DNA of 64,000 nt from contig JBBRKS010000001.1 of the NCBI GenBank assembly GCA_038231775.1, positions 1 to 64,000 of the forward strand, written 5' to 3'. Source of the stretch: Stagnihabitans sp038231775. Its GTDB lineage: Bacteria; Pseudomonadota; Alphaproteobacteria; Rhodobacterales; Rhodobacteraceae. Under the pieces are notes generated by a model. That model did not search any database, was not told the DNA's origin, and worked only from the letters and a program-made list of their open reading frames with translations. A program made the translations under genes and the position numbers. Of this stretch, positions 1-9,078 are shown in pieces; position 1 is the stretch's first letter, and each line of letters starts with the position of its first letter.

Positions 1-318
1 GACATGAACATCCTGTCGATCGGCGTGGACAGCAACCAGAACTACATGCACCCGGGCCAGGTTCTGACCTCGATGGTCAAGCGCGTGGACAATGCGGTCT
101 ATGAGGCGTTCAAAGAGGGCGCTGATCTGAAGCCGGGCGTCAATGTCATGGACCTTAAGGCTGGCGGCGTCGACGTGGCGATGGATGACGACAACGCCAA
201 GCTGGTCACCCCGGAAATGGCCGCAGCCGTGAAAGACGCAAGCGACAAGATCAAGTCGGGCGCGCTGATGGTGCATGACTACATGTCCGACAACACCTGC
301 CCGGCGGGCACGTTCTAA
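1..318 (+). CDS. BMP-family nucleoside ABC transporter substrate-binding protein, C-terminal part
   Basis: Only the last 105 codons are present; the gene begins before the window. The visible part reads in frame from base 1 and includes a GVDSNQNYMHPGQVLTSMVKR stretch (first 20 residues GVDSNQNYMHPGQVLTSMVK), typical of the C-terminal lobe of BMP/PnrA-type periplasmic or lipid-anchored nucleoside-binding proteins. The stop codon overlaps the next start (TAATG), so it is translationally coupled to an ABC ATPase, two permeases and a purine-nucleoside phosphorylase. This context supports a purine nucleoside as ligand. The signal sequence and any lipobox lie outside the window and cannot be assessed. 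Confidence 0.85.
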   Translation, partial: DMNILSIGVDSNQNYMHPGQVLTSMVKRVDNAVYEAFKEGADLKPGVNVMDLKAGGVDVAMDDDNAKLVTPEMAAAVKDASDKIKSGALMVHDYMSDNTCPAGTF

Positions 319-1898
319 TGGCCACAGACACTTTTGGGGGGCGGCAGGCAACTGCCGCCCCCTATGCCATAGAGTTGAAGGGAATCTCTAAATCCTTCGG
401 CCCAGTGCAGGCGAACCGCGACATCAACATCGCTGTGCCGCGCGGCACGATCCACGGCATCATCGGTGAAAACGGCGCGGGCAAATCGACGCTGATGTCG
501 ATCCTGTACGGATTTTACAAAGCCGACGCCGGTGAGGTTTTCGTGGGCGGCCACCTGACCGTGATCCCCGACAGCCAAAGTGCGATCCGCGCCGGCATCG
601 GCATGGTTTTCCAGCATTTCAAGCTGGTGCAGAATTTCACGGTGCTGGAAAATGTCATTCTGGGCGCTGAAGACGGCCCCTTGCTTAAATCCTCGCTGAC
701 ACGGGCGCGTGCCGAGCTTGAGGCGTTAAGCCGGGAATACGATCTGGACGTGCATCCCGATGCGGTGATTGAGGATTTGTCGGTTGGCCACCAGCAACGG
801 GTCGAAATCCTGAAGGCGCTGTACCGCTGCGCCGATATTCTTATTCTGGATGAGCCGACCGGGGTACTGACTCCGGAAGAGGCTGACCATCTGTTCCGCA
901 TTTTGCGCGGCCTGCGCGATCAGGGCAAGACCGTGATCCTGATCACCCACAAGCTGCGCGAGATCATGGAGACGACCGACAATGTCAGCGTGATGCGGCG
1001 CGGCACGATGGTGGGCACGGTTCGCACGACAGAAACCTCACCCGAGGCGTTGGCCGAACTGATGGTGGGCCGCAAGGTCTTGCTTGAGGTGGAAAAACGG
1101 CCCTGCACGCCGGGGCGTGAGATCTTGCGGGTAGAAGGTCTGACGGTGCGGACCGACGGCGTTGTGCGGCTGAAAGGGGTCAGCCTGACCATCCGGGCAG
1201 GTGAGATTCTGGGCATCGCCGGAGTTGCGGGCAACGGGCAATCCGAACTGCTGGAGGCTTTGGGCGGCATTGCGCAGGCAACCGGCCAGATCACGATGAA
1301 CGGGGTCGAATTGCCCTTGAAGGGGCACAAGGCGAATGGCCAGACCCGCCGCGCCGCTGGCATTGCGCATGTGCCAGAAGACCGCCAGTCGCTGGGCCTG
1401 ATCATGGATTTCGCCGCATGGGAAAACGTGGGCTTTGGCTACCACAACGCGCCGGAATACCAGAAGAACGCGCTGTTCATGGACAATGCGGCCCTGAAAG
1501 CCGACACCGCCAAAAAGATGGCAACCTTTGATGTGCGCCCGCCGATCCCGACCCTTTCCGCGAAAAGCTTCTCGGGCGGCAATCAGCAAAAGATCGTGGT
1601 GGCACGCGAGATTGAACGCAACCCCGACCTTCTGCTGATCGGTCAGCCAACTCGCGGTGTGGACATCGGCGCCATTGAATTCATTCACAAGCAGATCGTC
1701 GCCTTGCGGGATGCGGGCAAGGCGGTGCTGCTGGTGTCGGTTGAATTGGATGAGATCATGTCCCTGTCGGACCGCATTCTGGTGATGTTTGACGGCAAGA
1801 TCATGGGTGAGCGTGACCCTGCCACCACGAATGAGCGCGAACTGGGCCTGCTGATGGCCGGGATGGTCGGGTCCGATTCAACGGCGAAAGAGGCCTGA
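318..1898 (+). CDS. Purine-nucleoside-type ABC transporter, double-domain ATP-binding protein
   Basis: This 526-residue cytoplasmic ATPase has two ABC cassettes in tandem, as in RbsA and in YufO/NupO-type nucleoside importers. Domain 1 carries a full Walker A (GENGAGKST, about residues 50-58), a signature-like LSVGHQQR near 155 and Walker B ILILDEPTG near 175. Domain 2 has a degenerate Walker A (GVAGNGQSE, about 302), a clear signature SFSGGNQQK (about 420) and a divergent Walker B LLLIGQPTRGVD. This asymmetry is usual in the family. The ATG overlaps the stop of the binding-protein gene. Together with the two following permeases it should energise nucleoside uptake. Substrate is inferred from the phosphorylase gene at the end of the operon. 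Confidence 0.9.
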   Translation: MATDTFGGRQATAAPYAIELKGISKSFGPVQANRDINIAVPRGTIHGIIGENGAGKSTLMSILYGFYKADAGEVFVGGHLTVIPDSQSAIRAGIGMVFQHFKLVQNFTVLENVILGAEDGPLLKSSLTRARAELEALSREYDLDVHPDAVIEDLSVGHQQRVEILKALYRCADILILDEPTGVLTPEEADHLFRILRGLRDQGKTVILITHKLREIMETTDNVSVMRRGTMVGTVRTTETSPEALAELMVGRKVLLEVEKRPCTPGREILRVEGLTVRTDGVVRLKGVSLTIRAGEILGIAGVAGNGQSELLEALGGIAQATGQITMNGVELPLKGHKANGQTRRAAGIAHVPEDRQSLGLIMDFAAWENVGFGYHNAPEYQKNALFMDNAALKADTAKKMATFDVRPPIPTLSAKSFSGGNQQKIVVAREIERNPDLLLIGQPTRGVDIGAIEFIHKQIVALRDAGKAVLLVSVELDEIMSLSDRILVMFDGKIMGERDPATTNERELGLLMAGMVGSDSTAKEA

Positions 1899-1899
1899 C

Positions 1900-3006
1900 A
1901 TGGAAAAGCTGCCGCGTTGGGCCGACGTAATTCTGGTGCCGCTGATCTGTCTGGTCATCGCGTTTGTGTTCTGCGGCATTCTGATTGCGGCCATCGGGCA
2001 AAGCCCTGTGCAGGCGATCTGGATCATGATCGAGGGGTCGTTCGGGTCGACCACCGGGCTTGGCTATACGCTGTACTACGCGACGAACTTCATCTTCACC
2101 GGGCTTGCGGTGTCGATTGCGTTTCAGGCCAGCCTGTTCAACATTGGCGGTGAAGGGCAGGCGACACTGGGCGGCCTTGGCGTGGCGCTGGCCTGTCTGT
2201 TGGTGCCGTGGCCGCATTGGTCGCTGGCGCTGGTGGGGTCGATTGCCGCCGGGGCCTTGTTTGGCGCGGCCTGGGCGCTGTTGCCAGCGTGGTTGCAGGC
2301 CAAACGGGGCAGCCATATCGTCATCACGACCATGATGTTCAACTTCATCGCCTATGCCTTGATGAACTATGTTCTGGTCAATCTGTTGCGGCCTTTGGGC
2401 AGCATGGACCCGGCCTCTGCCCGGTTTCCGGTGGCGGTGAACCTGCCAAAACTGGGTGAGATTCTGGGGCTGGTCGGCATTCCGTTTTCAACCAAGAACC
2501 CGGCGAATATTTCGTTTCTGATCGCGATTGCATTGGCGGTCGGGGTTTGGGCGCTGATGTGGCACACCCGGCTGGGCTATGCCCTGCGCGCCTTTGGCAA
2601 GCAAGAAAAGGCCGCTTTGTACGCCGGGATCGACCCGGTCAGGATCACGATTTACGCGATGATGTTGTCGGGCGGGATTTCCGGGCTGATGGCGGTCAAT
2701 GCGGTGCAGGGGGCGGCACACCGGCTGGTTCTGAACTCGGTCGAAGGGGCTGGCTTTATCGGGATCGCGGTCGCCCTGATGGGGCGCAACCATCCGTTCG
2801 GCATTGTCGTCGCATCCATCCTGTTCGGGTTTTTGTACGAGGGCGGGTCGCAACTGGCGATGGGCACCACCATCCCGCGTGAGGTGATTACCGTGTTGCA
2901 GGCATTGGTGATCCTGTTCACCGGAGCGCTGCCTTACATGGTGCAAAAACCGCTGGAGAAATTGTTTGCCCTGCGGGCGCGCAAAGCGGTCGGGGGGGCC
3001 AAGTGA
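1900..3006 (+). CDS. Nucleoside ABC transporter permease, subunit 1
   Basis: This 368-residue inner-membrane permease belongs to the branched-chain/ribose/nucleoside permease superfamily (YufP-like). Many hydrophobic segments are visible, with the conserved NIGGEGQATLGGLGVA region near residue 80 and a long SGGISGLMAVNAVQGA region near 255. It follows the ATPase stop by one base and overlaps the next permease start by one base (TGATG). It would form one half of the heterodimeric channel with the next gene product. Confidence 0.9.
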   Translation: MEKLPRWADVILVPLICLVIAFVFCGILIAAIGQSPVQAIWIMIEGSFGSTTGLGYTLYYATNFIFTGLAVSIAFQASLFNIGGEGQATLGGLGVALACLLVPWPHWSLALVGSIAAGALFGAAWALLPAWLQAKRGSHIVITTMMFNFIAYALMNYVLVNLLRPLGSMDPASARFPVAVNLPKLGEILGLVGIPFSTKNPANISFLIAIALAVGVWALMWHTRLGYALRAFGKQEKAALYAGIDPVRITIYAMMLSGGISGLMAVNAVQGAAHRLVLNSVEGAGFIGIAVALMGRNHPFGIVVASILFGFLYEGGSQLAMGTTIPREVITVLQALVILFTGALPYMVQKPLEKLFALRARKAVGGAK

Positions 3007-3962
3007 TGGATCTGGCGAGCTTTCTGCAGATTTTAGACTCGACGATCCGACTGGCGACGCCCTTGTTGTTCGCCTGTCTGGCGGGATTGTTTTCCGAGCG
3101 CGCCGGGGTGTTTGACATCGGGCTTGAGGGCAAGATGCTGGTCGCGGCCTTTGCGGCGGCGGCGTCTTATGCGACAGGCAGTGTTTGGGTCGGTGTGCTG
3201 GCCGGAATTGGCGCGTCGTTGCTGTTTGCCGCGATTCACGGGCTGGCGAGCATCACGTTTCGCGGCAACCAGTTGATTTCGGGAGTGGCGGTCAATTTCC
3301 TCGCCTCTGGTCTGACGGTAGTTCTGGGGACAAGCTGGTTTCATCTGGGCGGGCAGACGCCTGCGCTGGTCGGCGGAATGCGCTTCGCCGATGGGCCGAT
3401 GATGACGGCGCTAGCGGAGATCGGGGTGGCGAAAAGCCCGGTTCTGGACCTGATTTTTGGCCATTCGATTCTGGTTTATGTCTCACTTGCCTGCGTGCCT
3501 TTGACATGGTGGATTTTGTACCGCACCCGGTTTGGTCTGCGATTGCGGGCTGTGGGCGAAAACCCTGCGGCGGTCGATACGGCTGGGGTTTCGGTCACGG
3601 GGTTGCGCTATGCGGCGGTGGCGATCACCGGGGTTTTGTGCGGGCTGGCCGGGGCCTACATGTCGATGGGGCTGTCTGCGGGCTTTTTGCGAGAGATGAC
3701 GGCGGGGCGCGGCTATATCGCCTTGGCGGCGTTGATCTTTGCCAAATGGCGGCCATGGTATGCGCTGATGGCGTGCCTGCTGTTCGGCCTTCTGGATGCC
3801 GTGGCGATCCGGTTTCAGAACATCGACCTTGGGTTTGTCGTCATTCCGGTGCAGTTCACTCAAGCGCTGCCCTATATCCTGACGGTCATCATCCTTGCGG
3901 GTTTTGTCGGCAAGGCGGTTCCGCCACGGGCCGGAGGGGAAGCCTATGTCAAAGAGCGTTGA
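3006..3962 (+). CDS. Nucleoside ABC transporter permease, subunit 2
   Basis: This 318-residue inner-membrane permease (YufQ-like) partners the preceding one. The FDIGLEGKMLVAAFAAA region near residue 37 corresponds to the NIGGEGQ region of subunit 1, as expected for paralogous halves. I chose the ATG at 3006 because it overlaps the previous stop as TGATG; a GTG at 3003, one codon earlier, is the alternative. The 3' end overlaps the phosphorylase gene by 17 bases, so uptake and cleavage functions are co-translated. Confidence 0.9.
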   Translation: MDLASFLQILDSTIRLATPLLFACLAGLFSERAGVFDIGLEGKMLVAAFAAAASYATGSVWVGVLAGIGASLLFAAIHGLASITFRGNQLISGVAVNFLASGLTVVLGTSWFHLGGQTPALVGGMRFADGPMMTALAEIGVAKSPVLDLIFGHSILVYVSLACVPLTWWILYRTRFGLRLRAVGENPAAVDTAGVSVTGLRYAAVAITGVLCGLAGAYMSMGLSAGFLREMTAGRGYIALAALIFAKWRPWYALMACLLFGLLDAVAIRFQNIDLGFVVIPVQFTQALPYILTVIILAGFVGKAVPPRAGGEAYVKER

Positions 3963-4740
3963 GATTATCCGCGAGCGCGCCGGATCAGAGCCTGTGCGGC
4001 TGGCGCTGATCCTTGGGTCGGGCCTTGGCCATCTGGCCCATGCGGTTCAGGGCGTGGCCATTCCCTACGCCGATCTGCCGGGCTTTCCCCATGTCAGCGT
4101 GTCGGGGCACAATCCAAGCCTGCATTTGGGATCGCTGGAAGGTGTGCGGGTCGCCGTGCTGGGCGCGCGTGAGCATTACTACGAAAAGGGCAATCCGGCG
4201 GCGATGCGTGTGGCTTTGGAGACCGTGAAGGCTTTGGGTGCTGACACGTTGATTGCCACCAATGCAGCCGGCAGTCTGCGGGCGGATATCAGGCCGGGCG
4301 ATCTGATGCTGCTGTCGGATCACATCAACTTTTCCGGCCTGAACCCGCTGATCGGAGAGGCGACCGATGCCCGGTTTGTCCCGATGACCGACGCGCACAA
4401 CCCTGACCTGCGGGCCGCTTTGAAGGCGGCGGCTGTGGCCGAAAGCGTGGCTTTGGCAGAGGGGGTCTATGCCTGGTATTCCGGGCCGTCGTTCGAAACC
4501 CCGGCTGAAATCCGTGCGATAAAGATCCTTGGCGGCGATGCGGTGGGCATGTCTACCGTGCCAGAGGTGATCCTTGCGCGGTTTCTGGGACTGAAAGTGG
4601 CTGCGATTTCCACCATCACCAACATGGCGGCGGGGCTGTCGGATGAAAAGATCAGCCACGAACACACCAAGGCCATGGCGCCTTTGGGGGCTGCCAAGCT
4701 GGAACGTATCTTGCGGGCCTACCTGCGCGGGCGGGCTTGA
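3946..4740 (+). CDS. Purine-nucleoside phosphorylase
   Basis: This 264-residue protein of the PNP/MTAP family would catalyse phosphorolysis of purine nucleosides to free base and (deoxy)ribose 1-phosphate in the cytoplasm. Visible family motifs are the phosphate-binding LILGSGLGHLA near the N-terminus, a catalytic-site AREHYYEKG, ATNAAGSL, and the base-binding YAWYSGPSFETPAEI followed by GGDAVGMSTVPEV and TNMAAGLS. I set the start at the ATG preceded by the strong GGAGGGGA ribosome site at 3932-3939; an upstream in-frame codon would add 17 unconserved residues. The gene overlaps the permease gene by 17 bases, pointing to a salvage route that imports and cleaves purine nucleosides. Confidence 0.9.
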   Translation: MSKSVEIIRERAGSEPVRLALILGSGLGHLAHAVQGVAIPYADLPGFPHVSVSGHNPSLHLGSLEGVRVAVLGAREHYYEKGNPAAMRVALETVKALGADTLIATNAAGSLRADIRPGDLMLLSDHINFSGLNPLIGEATDARFVPMTDAHNPDLRAALKAAAVAESVALAEGVYAWYSGPSFETPAEIRAIKILGGDAVGMSTVPEVILARFLGLKVAAISTITNMAAGLSDEKISHEHTKAMAPLGAAKLERILRAYLRGRA

Positions 4741-5002
4741 GCGTCCCTGCGGTGCCCAGGATTTCGGGTGACTTGCAGGCCACAAAACTCGACCGGATTA
4801 TGCGTGATTTACTCAAGGATTTGAGGGACATGTGCGGCTTTTCGGTTAGAAATCCGGCGCTGTTTCAGTGCAGGGGCAAAACCGTGGCAGAAGCGTTTGA
4901 CTTGCAGGCAAAAGCCGCGCAAGCCTGATTGAAACAGGGGCCGTGTCAAACGGGCCCAGTCTGAACCAGACCCGTCTCAATCCGGCACATACTACAGGCA
5001 CA

Positions 5003-5914
5003 ATGCAGATTTACCTTCCCATCGCCGAAGTCTCGGTGAACGCCTTTGTCCTTTTGGGATTGGGCGGGTTGATCGGCTTTCTGTCGGGGATGTTCGGGGT
5101 GGGTGGCGGGTTTCTGATCACGCCCTTGCTGATGATGATCGGGGTGCCATCCGGTGTGGCGGTGGCGACCGGGGCCAATCAGGTTGTAGCCTCGTCGATC
5201 TCTGGCGTTCTGGCGCAGTTCAAGCGGCGTGCGGTTGATATGCGGATGGGCGCTGTGCTGACAGTGGGCGGTCTGGCAGGGTCAACAATTGGCGGCTATG
5301 TGTTTGATCTGATGACGCGGTTGGGCCAGACCGATTTGTTCGTGCAGTTGTCTTACGTGCTGTTTTTGGGGGCGATTGGCGGGATGATGCTGATCGAAAG
5401 CATCAATTCGCTCCGCCGTACCGGCAAGGTGCAGGTCCGCCGGGCGCATATTCATTCCTGGGTGCACCGGATGCCCTTCAAGATGAAATTCCGCACCTCT
5501 GGCCTGTATATCTCTGTGCTGCCGCCTTTGATGGTGGGCGCTGCGGTTGGGTTTTTGTCGGCGATCATGGGGGTGGGTGGCGGTTTTGTCATGGTGCCCG
5601 CGATGATCTACCTGTTGGGGATGCCGACCAAGGTTGTGGTCGGCACCAGCCTGTTCCAGATCACCTTTGTGACCGGCTACACGACCCTGATCCATGCGGT
5701 GACACATCACACGGTTGATATGGTGCTGGCGCTGCTGCTGATCATCGGCGGGGTGATCGGCGCGCAGATCGGCGCGCGGGTTGGCGTGCGGTTAAAGGCC
5801 GAACAGTTGCGGATCTTGCTGTCCTTGCTGGTGCTGTCGGTTGCGGTCAAGATTGCGTTTGACCTGTTGCTGACCCCATCCGAGCTGTTCTCTGTCACGC
5901 GGGTGGTGCCGTGA
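5003..5914 (+). CDS. TSUP (TauE/SafE) family anion permease
   Basis: This 303-residue inner-membrane protein belongs to the TauE/SafE/TSUP family of exporters and permeases for sulfite, sulfonates or other anions. It has two homologous halves, each with a glycine-rich signature: GMFGVGGGFLITPLL near residue 30 and IMGVGGGFVMVPAMIYLLG near 190. I chose the ATG at 5003 (MQIYLPIAEV) over an upstream GTG that would add 20 unconserved residues. It overlaps the next gene by 4 bases. In Rhodobacterales this permease is commonly followed by a TIGR02186 protein, as here; the substrate is not evident. Confidence 0.88.
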   Translation: MQIYLPIAEVSVNAFVLLGLGGLIGFLSGMFGVGGGFLITPLLMMIGVPSGVAVATGANQVVASSISGVLAQFKRRAVDMRMGAVLTVGGLAGSTIGGYVFDLMTRLGQTDLFVQLSYVLFLGAIGGMMLIESINSLRRTGKVQVRRAHIHSWVHRMPFKMKFRTSGLYISVLPPLMVGAAVGFLSAIMGVGGGFVMVPAMIYLLGMPTKVVVGTSLFQITFVTGYTTLIHAVTHHTVDMVLALLLIIGGVIGAQIGARVGVRLKAEQLRILLSLLVLSVAVKIAFDLLLTPSELFSVTRVVP

Positions 5915-6660
5915 AGCGGGTTCTGCTGGCGTTCGCGCTGATGATCGTGCCGGTGCAGGCCGAGGAAATCGTATCAGGCGTCAGTCAGTCGGGCGTTTCG
6001 ATCACGACAAATTTCGACGGCACCTCGATCCTTGTCTATGGGGCTGCCCTGCGCGAGGCTCCTCCGCCAGCCTGGCCGCTGATGGAGGTGATCATCACCG
6101 TTGAGGGGCCTGCCACGCCGCTGGTGATCCGCAAGAAAGAGCATGTGGCGGGCATCTGGCTGAACCGGGGCGCGGTCAAGGTCACCTCTGCCCCCAGTTT
6201 TTATGCGGTTGCAACGACCAAGGCCATCTCTGACATTCTGACACCGTCCGAGGATGCGAAGTACCACGTCACCATCCCGCAGACGATTGAGGTTGCCGCA
6301 GCGCCCAGTCCGGATCAGGCGGACTATATCGAAGCGTTGCAGCGCATCCGCGAGGTGTCAGGGTCGTTCGTGCTGGCGCCCAATTCGGTGCTGTTGCTGC
6401 GGCAGGCGCTGTTTCGCACCGACATCAACCTGCCCGCCAATCTGGTCGAAGGGGCCTACCGCGTGCGGATTTTCCTGACCCGGGGCGGGACGGTTGTTGA
6501 CATGCAGGAAAGCCAGATTGAAGTGCACAAGGCCGGGTTAGAGCGGACACTGTACAAGCTGGCACTAGAGCAGCCGCTGATCTACGGGATATTGTCGTTG
6601 CTGATGGCCATGGTTGCAGGCTGGGGCGCGCAGGAATTGTTCAAGCGCGTCAGGTTCTAG
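5911..6660 (+). CDS. TIGR02186 family membrane-anchored protein
   Basis: This 249-residue protein matches the conserved TIGR02186 family, which has no established function. It has an N-terminal signal peptide (MKRVLLAFALMIVPVQA), an extended periplasmic beta-rich region, and one C-terminal membrane segment (LIYGILSLLMAMVAGW) with a basic tail. It starts with GTG inside the stop of the TSUP permease gene (GTGA overlap), suggesting a periplasmic partner or maturation factor for that permease. Its stop shares the CTAG at 6657-6660 with the stop of the convergent MATE gene. Confidence 0.85.
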   Translation: MKRVLLAFALMIVPVQAEEIVSGVSQSGVSITTNFDGTSILVYGAALREAPPPAWPLMEVIITVEGPATPLVIRKKEHVAGIWLNRGAVKVTSAPSFYAVATTKAISDILTPSEDAKYHVTIPQTIEVAAAPSPDQADYIEALQRIREVSGSFVLAPNSVLLLRQALFRTDINLPANLVEGAYRVRIFLTRGGTVVDMQESQIEVHKAGLERTLYKLALEQPLIYGILSLLMAMVAGWGAQELFKRVRF

Positions 6661-7958
6661 GCCGCCTTGGCCAGCACCTGCGGGAAGGCGCGGTACAGGG
6701 TCAGCCCCCTTGCGGCGTTCATCACCATCAAGGCGGCCCACAGGCCCTGATTGCCAAAGCTGGGCACCAGAACGGCCAATGCGGCGACATAAAGGAATGC
6801 GACCTGAATTGCTGCCCGGCGCATTGCACCGGTCAAAAGCGCGCCGATGAAGATGCCGTCGTAAATCCACGCGGCAGCACCGATCAGCGGGGAAGCGACC
6901 AGCCACGGCAGCAGGGCCAGCGCCTGCGTCTGCACATCGGCGGCGTTGGTCATCACCTGAATGGCAAAGTAACCGCCGCCCGCGAAGATCAGCGCCAACA
7001 GGCCAGCCCCGGCATAGCCCCATTGCATCGACATACGGGCGGTCTGACGCAGGCCTGCGGGGTTTTTGGCGCCCAAGGCCTGACCGACCAGCGTTTCGGC
7101 GGCAAAGGCCACTCCGTCCAGCGCGAAGGCCATGATCGACAGGAATTGCAGCAGGATCTGGTTGGCGGCCAGCGTCGTATCGCCGAACCTTGCGCCCAAA
7201 AACACAAAGGTGGTGAAAGAGACCTGCAGGATCACCGTGCGGATCAGGATGTCTCCGCTGGCCGAAAAGGTGCGCCGCAGCGCCTCGGGGTTGGTCAGGC
7301 GGTGCAGGGCGGCGCGGATCGGGGCAAAGGCTGCGCGGGCAAGGTACAGCCCAAGCGGAAGGCCGGTCAGTTCGGCGATCAGGCTGGCGCTGGCGACACC
7401 GGCCACCCCCCAGCCAAGGCCCATGACGAACCAAAGGTCCAAGGCCATGTTCAGCCCGTTCTGCCAAAGTTGCAGGGCCAACACGGCCTTTGTCCGTTCG
7501 GTTCCAACGAAATAGCCGGTCAGCGCGTACAGGCCGATGGTCGCCGGCGCGGCCCAGATGCGGATGCGCAGGAAGGTCATTGCCATATCTTCAACCTGCG
7601 GGCTGGCGGGGGCGATGCGGAAGGCCAGCGCGAACAGCCACGGATGCAGGGCGATCAGGGCCAGCCCGGCGGCAAGGCCGATCACAAGGGCGCGCAGCAG
7701 GGTGGCTGACAGTTCGACAGTGTCGCCAGCGCCTTTGGACTGGGCGGCAAGGCCAGACGTGCTCATCCTTAAAAAACCAAAGGCCCAGTACAGCATTGAC
7801 AGGATGGTCGCCCCCAGACCGACTGCCCCGATCGGGGCGGCAAGTCCCAGATGGCCGATCACGGCGGTGTCCATTGCGCCAAGCAAGGGCACCGTGGCGT
7901 TGGACAGCACGATGGGCAACGCGATGGTCAGAATGCGGCGGTGGGTCAGGCTGGTCAT
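6657..7958 (-). CDS. MATE family efflux transporter
   Basis: This 433-residue inner-membrane protein has about twelve hydrophobic segments in two similar halves, as in DinF-like MATE cation/drug antiporters. The N-terminal region ALPIVLSNATVPLLGAMDTA and the HLGLAAPIGAVGLGA stretch are typical of the family. The gene is convergent with the TIGR02186 gene, and both stop codons fall in one palindromic CTAG. The exported substrate cannot be read from sequence; DinF-like members export drugs or metabolites by H+ or Na+ exchange. Confidence 0.88.
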   Translation of the reverse strand: MTSLTHRRILTIALPIVLSNATVPLLGAMDTAVIGHLGLAAPIGAVGLGATILSMLYWAFGFLRMSTSGLAAQSKGAGDTVELSATLLRALVIGLAAGLALIALHPWLFALAFRIAPASPQVEDMAMTFLRIRIWAAPATIGLYALTGYFVGTERTKAVLALQLWQNGLNMALDLWFVMGLGWGVAGVASASLIAELTGLPLGLYLARAAFAPIRAALHRLTNPEALRRTFSASGDILIRTVILQVSFTTFVFLGARFGDTTLAANQILLQFLSIMAFALDGVAFAAETLVGQALGAKNPAGLRQTARMSMQWGYAGAGLLALIFAGGGYFAIQVMTNAADVQTQALALLPWLVASPLIGAAAWIYDGIFIGALLTGAMRRAAIQVAFLYVAALAVLVPSFGNQGLWAALMVMNAARGLTLYRAFPQVLAKAA

Positions 7959-8043
7959 GGCGCGGTTGGCGGTGTCACTGTGCGGCTGATGTTTTGGCGG
8001 TCATGGGCGAATGTCACAAAGCGGCTTTCACGGTTCGGGCAAT

Positions 8044-8538
8044 TCACGGTTCGGGCATCAGGAAATGGGCGGTGGCCTGCGCAAAGGGTTTGGCGACGTT
8101 GTCCTGCCAGGCCTGCACGTGAACGGTGGCATAGCGGCGGCCCCGGCGGGTGACGGTGGCGCGGGCATAGGCGTCACGCGGCAGGCCGGATCGCAGATAG
8201 TCGACGGTGAAGGTGATGGTCTTCGGCAAAGCGGGAAAGGTTCCGGCGGCGGGGTCGATGCGACCCTGCTCCATATCCTCCCACAGGGTCGTCCACGCCA
8301 GTTCGATGATCGCGGTCACCTCTAAGAAAGCCGCTGCCGCCCCACCGTGCAGCGCCGGGATCGTCGGGTTGCCGATCAGTGAGGGGTGAAACGGCAGGAT
8401 CGCGGTCAGTTCATCGCCGCGCCGGTCAAATCGGGCACCCAGAAAGCCGATATAGGGCACGCCTGCGACCAGACGGGCCAAGGCAGCCTCACGGCGGGAT
8501 TTGACAACCTCTACCGGTTCGGGGGGCTGGCGGGTCAT
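8044..8538 (-). CDS. PaaI-type hotdog-fold thioesterase (second of a pair)
   Basis: This 164-residue protein has the hotdog-fold core of PaaI/YdiI-like acyl-CoA thioesterases: LHGGAAAAFLEVTAIIELAW near residue 80 and the strand-rich TITFTVDYLRSGLPRDAYARA region. The usual glycine-rich HGG motif and downstream acidic residue are present. Its ATG overlaps the stop of the upstream thioesterase gene by 4 bases, so the two are co-translated. They may act as a heteromer on acyl-CoA esters; the specific substrate is not visible. The nearby beta-oxidation operon on the other strand makes a role in CoA recycling plausible. Confidence 0.82.
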   Translation of the reverse strand: MTRQPPEPVEVVKSRREAALARLVAGVPYIGFLGARFDRRGDELTAILPFHPSLIGNPTIPALHGGAAAAFLEVTAIIELAWTTLWEDMEQGRIDPAAGTFPALPKTITFTVDYLRSGLPRDAYARATVTRRGRRYATVHVQAWQDNVAKPFAQATAHFLMPEP

Positions 8539-8972
8539 GCGGGCGGCCGTTCCAGCGTGAAGGTGCCGGTACCCATCGCCACTGGGCGGGTTTCATCCGC
8601 GTCGGTGGCGGTTACGCGGATAAAGGCCACGGTGCGAGTGACGTGGTGGCAGATCGCACGCGCCGTGATGGCCTGACCGGGCGTGGCCGGGCGCATGTAG
8701 TCGATCCGCAAATCCAGCGTCGCGGTTGAGGCGGGGGCCGACGGATGGCACATCACCGACGCGCCCGAGGCGGTGTCCATCAGCGCCGAAATCGCCCCGC
8801 CGTGCAGCACACCGGTGGCCGGATCACCGATCAGGCGCGGGTCATAGGGCATGGTGATGGTCGCGCGACCCTCGCCCATATCAGTCAAACGCATCCCCAG
8901 ACTTTCCGCATGGGGCAGGGTTTGCATGAAAGCCTTGGCAAGGGCCAGACGGCCGGGTGGGGTTTCGGGCAT
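8535..8972 (-). CDS. PaaI-type hotdog-fold thioesterase (first of a pair)
   Basis: This 145-residue hotdog thioesterase has the motif GVLHGGAISALMDTASGASV (about residues 53-72), with the HGG and downstream Asp that form the PaaI-type active site, and the TLDLRIDYMRPATPGQ strand. It leads a two-gene operon with an overlapping paralog. Its start lies about 100 bases from the divergent MerR gene at 9079, so the intervening region may carry promoters for both. Confidence 0.85.
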   Translation of the reverse strand: MPETPPGRLALAKAFMQTLPHAESLGMRLTDMGEGRATITMPYDPRLIGDPATGVLHGGAISALMDTASGASVMCHPSAPASTATLDLRIDYMRPATPGQAITARAICHHVTRTVAFIRVTATDADETRPVAMGTGTFTLERPPA

Positions 8973-9044
8973 GGCGGCCTCCTGCCGCGCATTTTGCGCT
9001 GTGACGGGGCAGGCGCAAGGGGTGATTGTTGCAAGCGGTTGCAG

Positions 9045-9060
9045 TTGACCCTAGGGTAAA
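9045..9060. promoter_or_regulatory. Candidate MerR operator 1 (near-perfect 16-bp palindrome)
   Basis: TTGACCCTAGGGTAAA matches its own reverse complement at 14 of 16 positions and has a perfect ACCCTAGGGT core. It lies 18 bases before the GTG start of the first MerR gene, and its TTGACC could double as a -35 hexamer. A duplicated TTGCA (about 9029-9042) lies just upstream. Binding by the adjacent regulator is an inference. Confidence 0.5.
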
Positions 9061-9078
9061 TCAGGGCAGGAGGCTTTG

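Noticed and set aside
4737..4928. 63-codon frame after the phosphorylase gene
   Set aside because: TTG start within the previous stop region, no ribosome site, composition not convincing, no recognised relatives.
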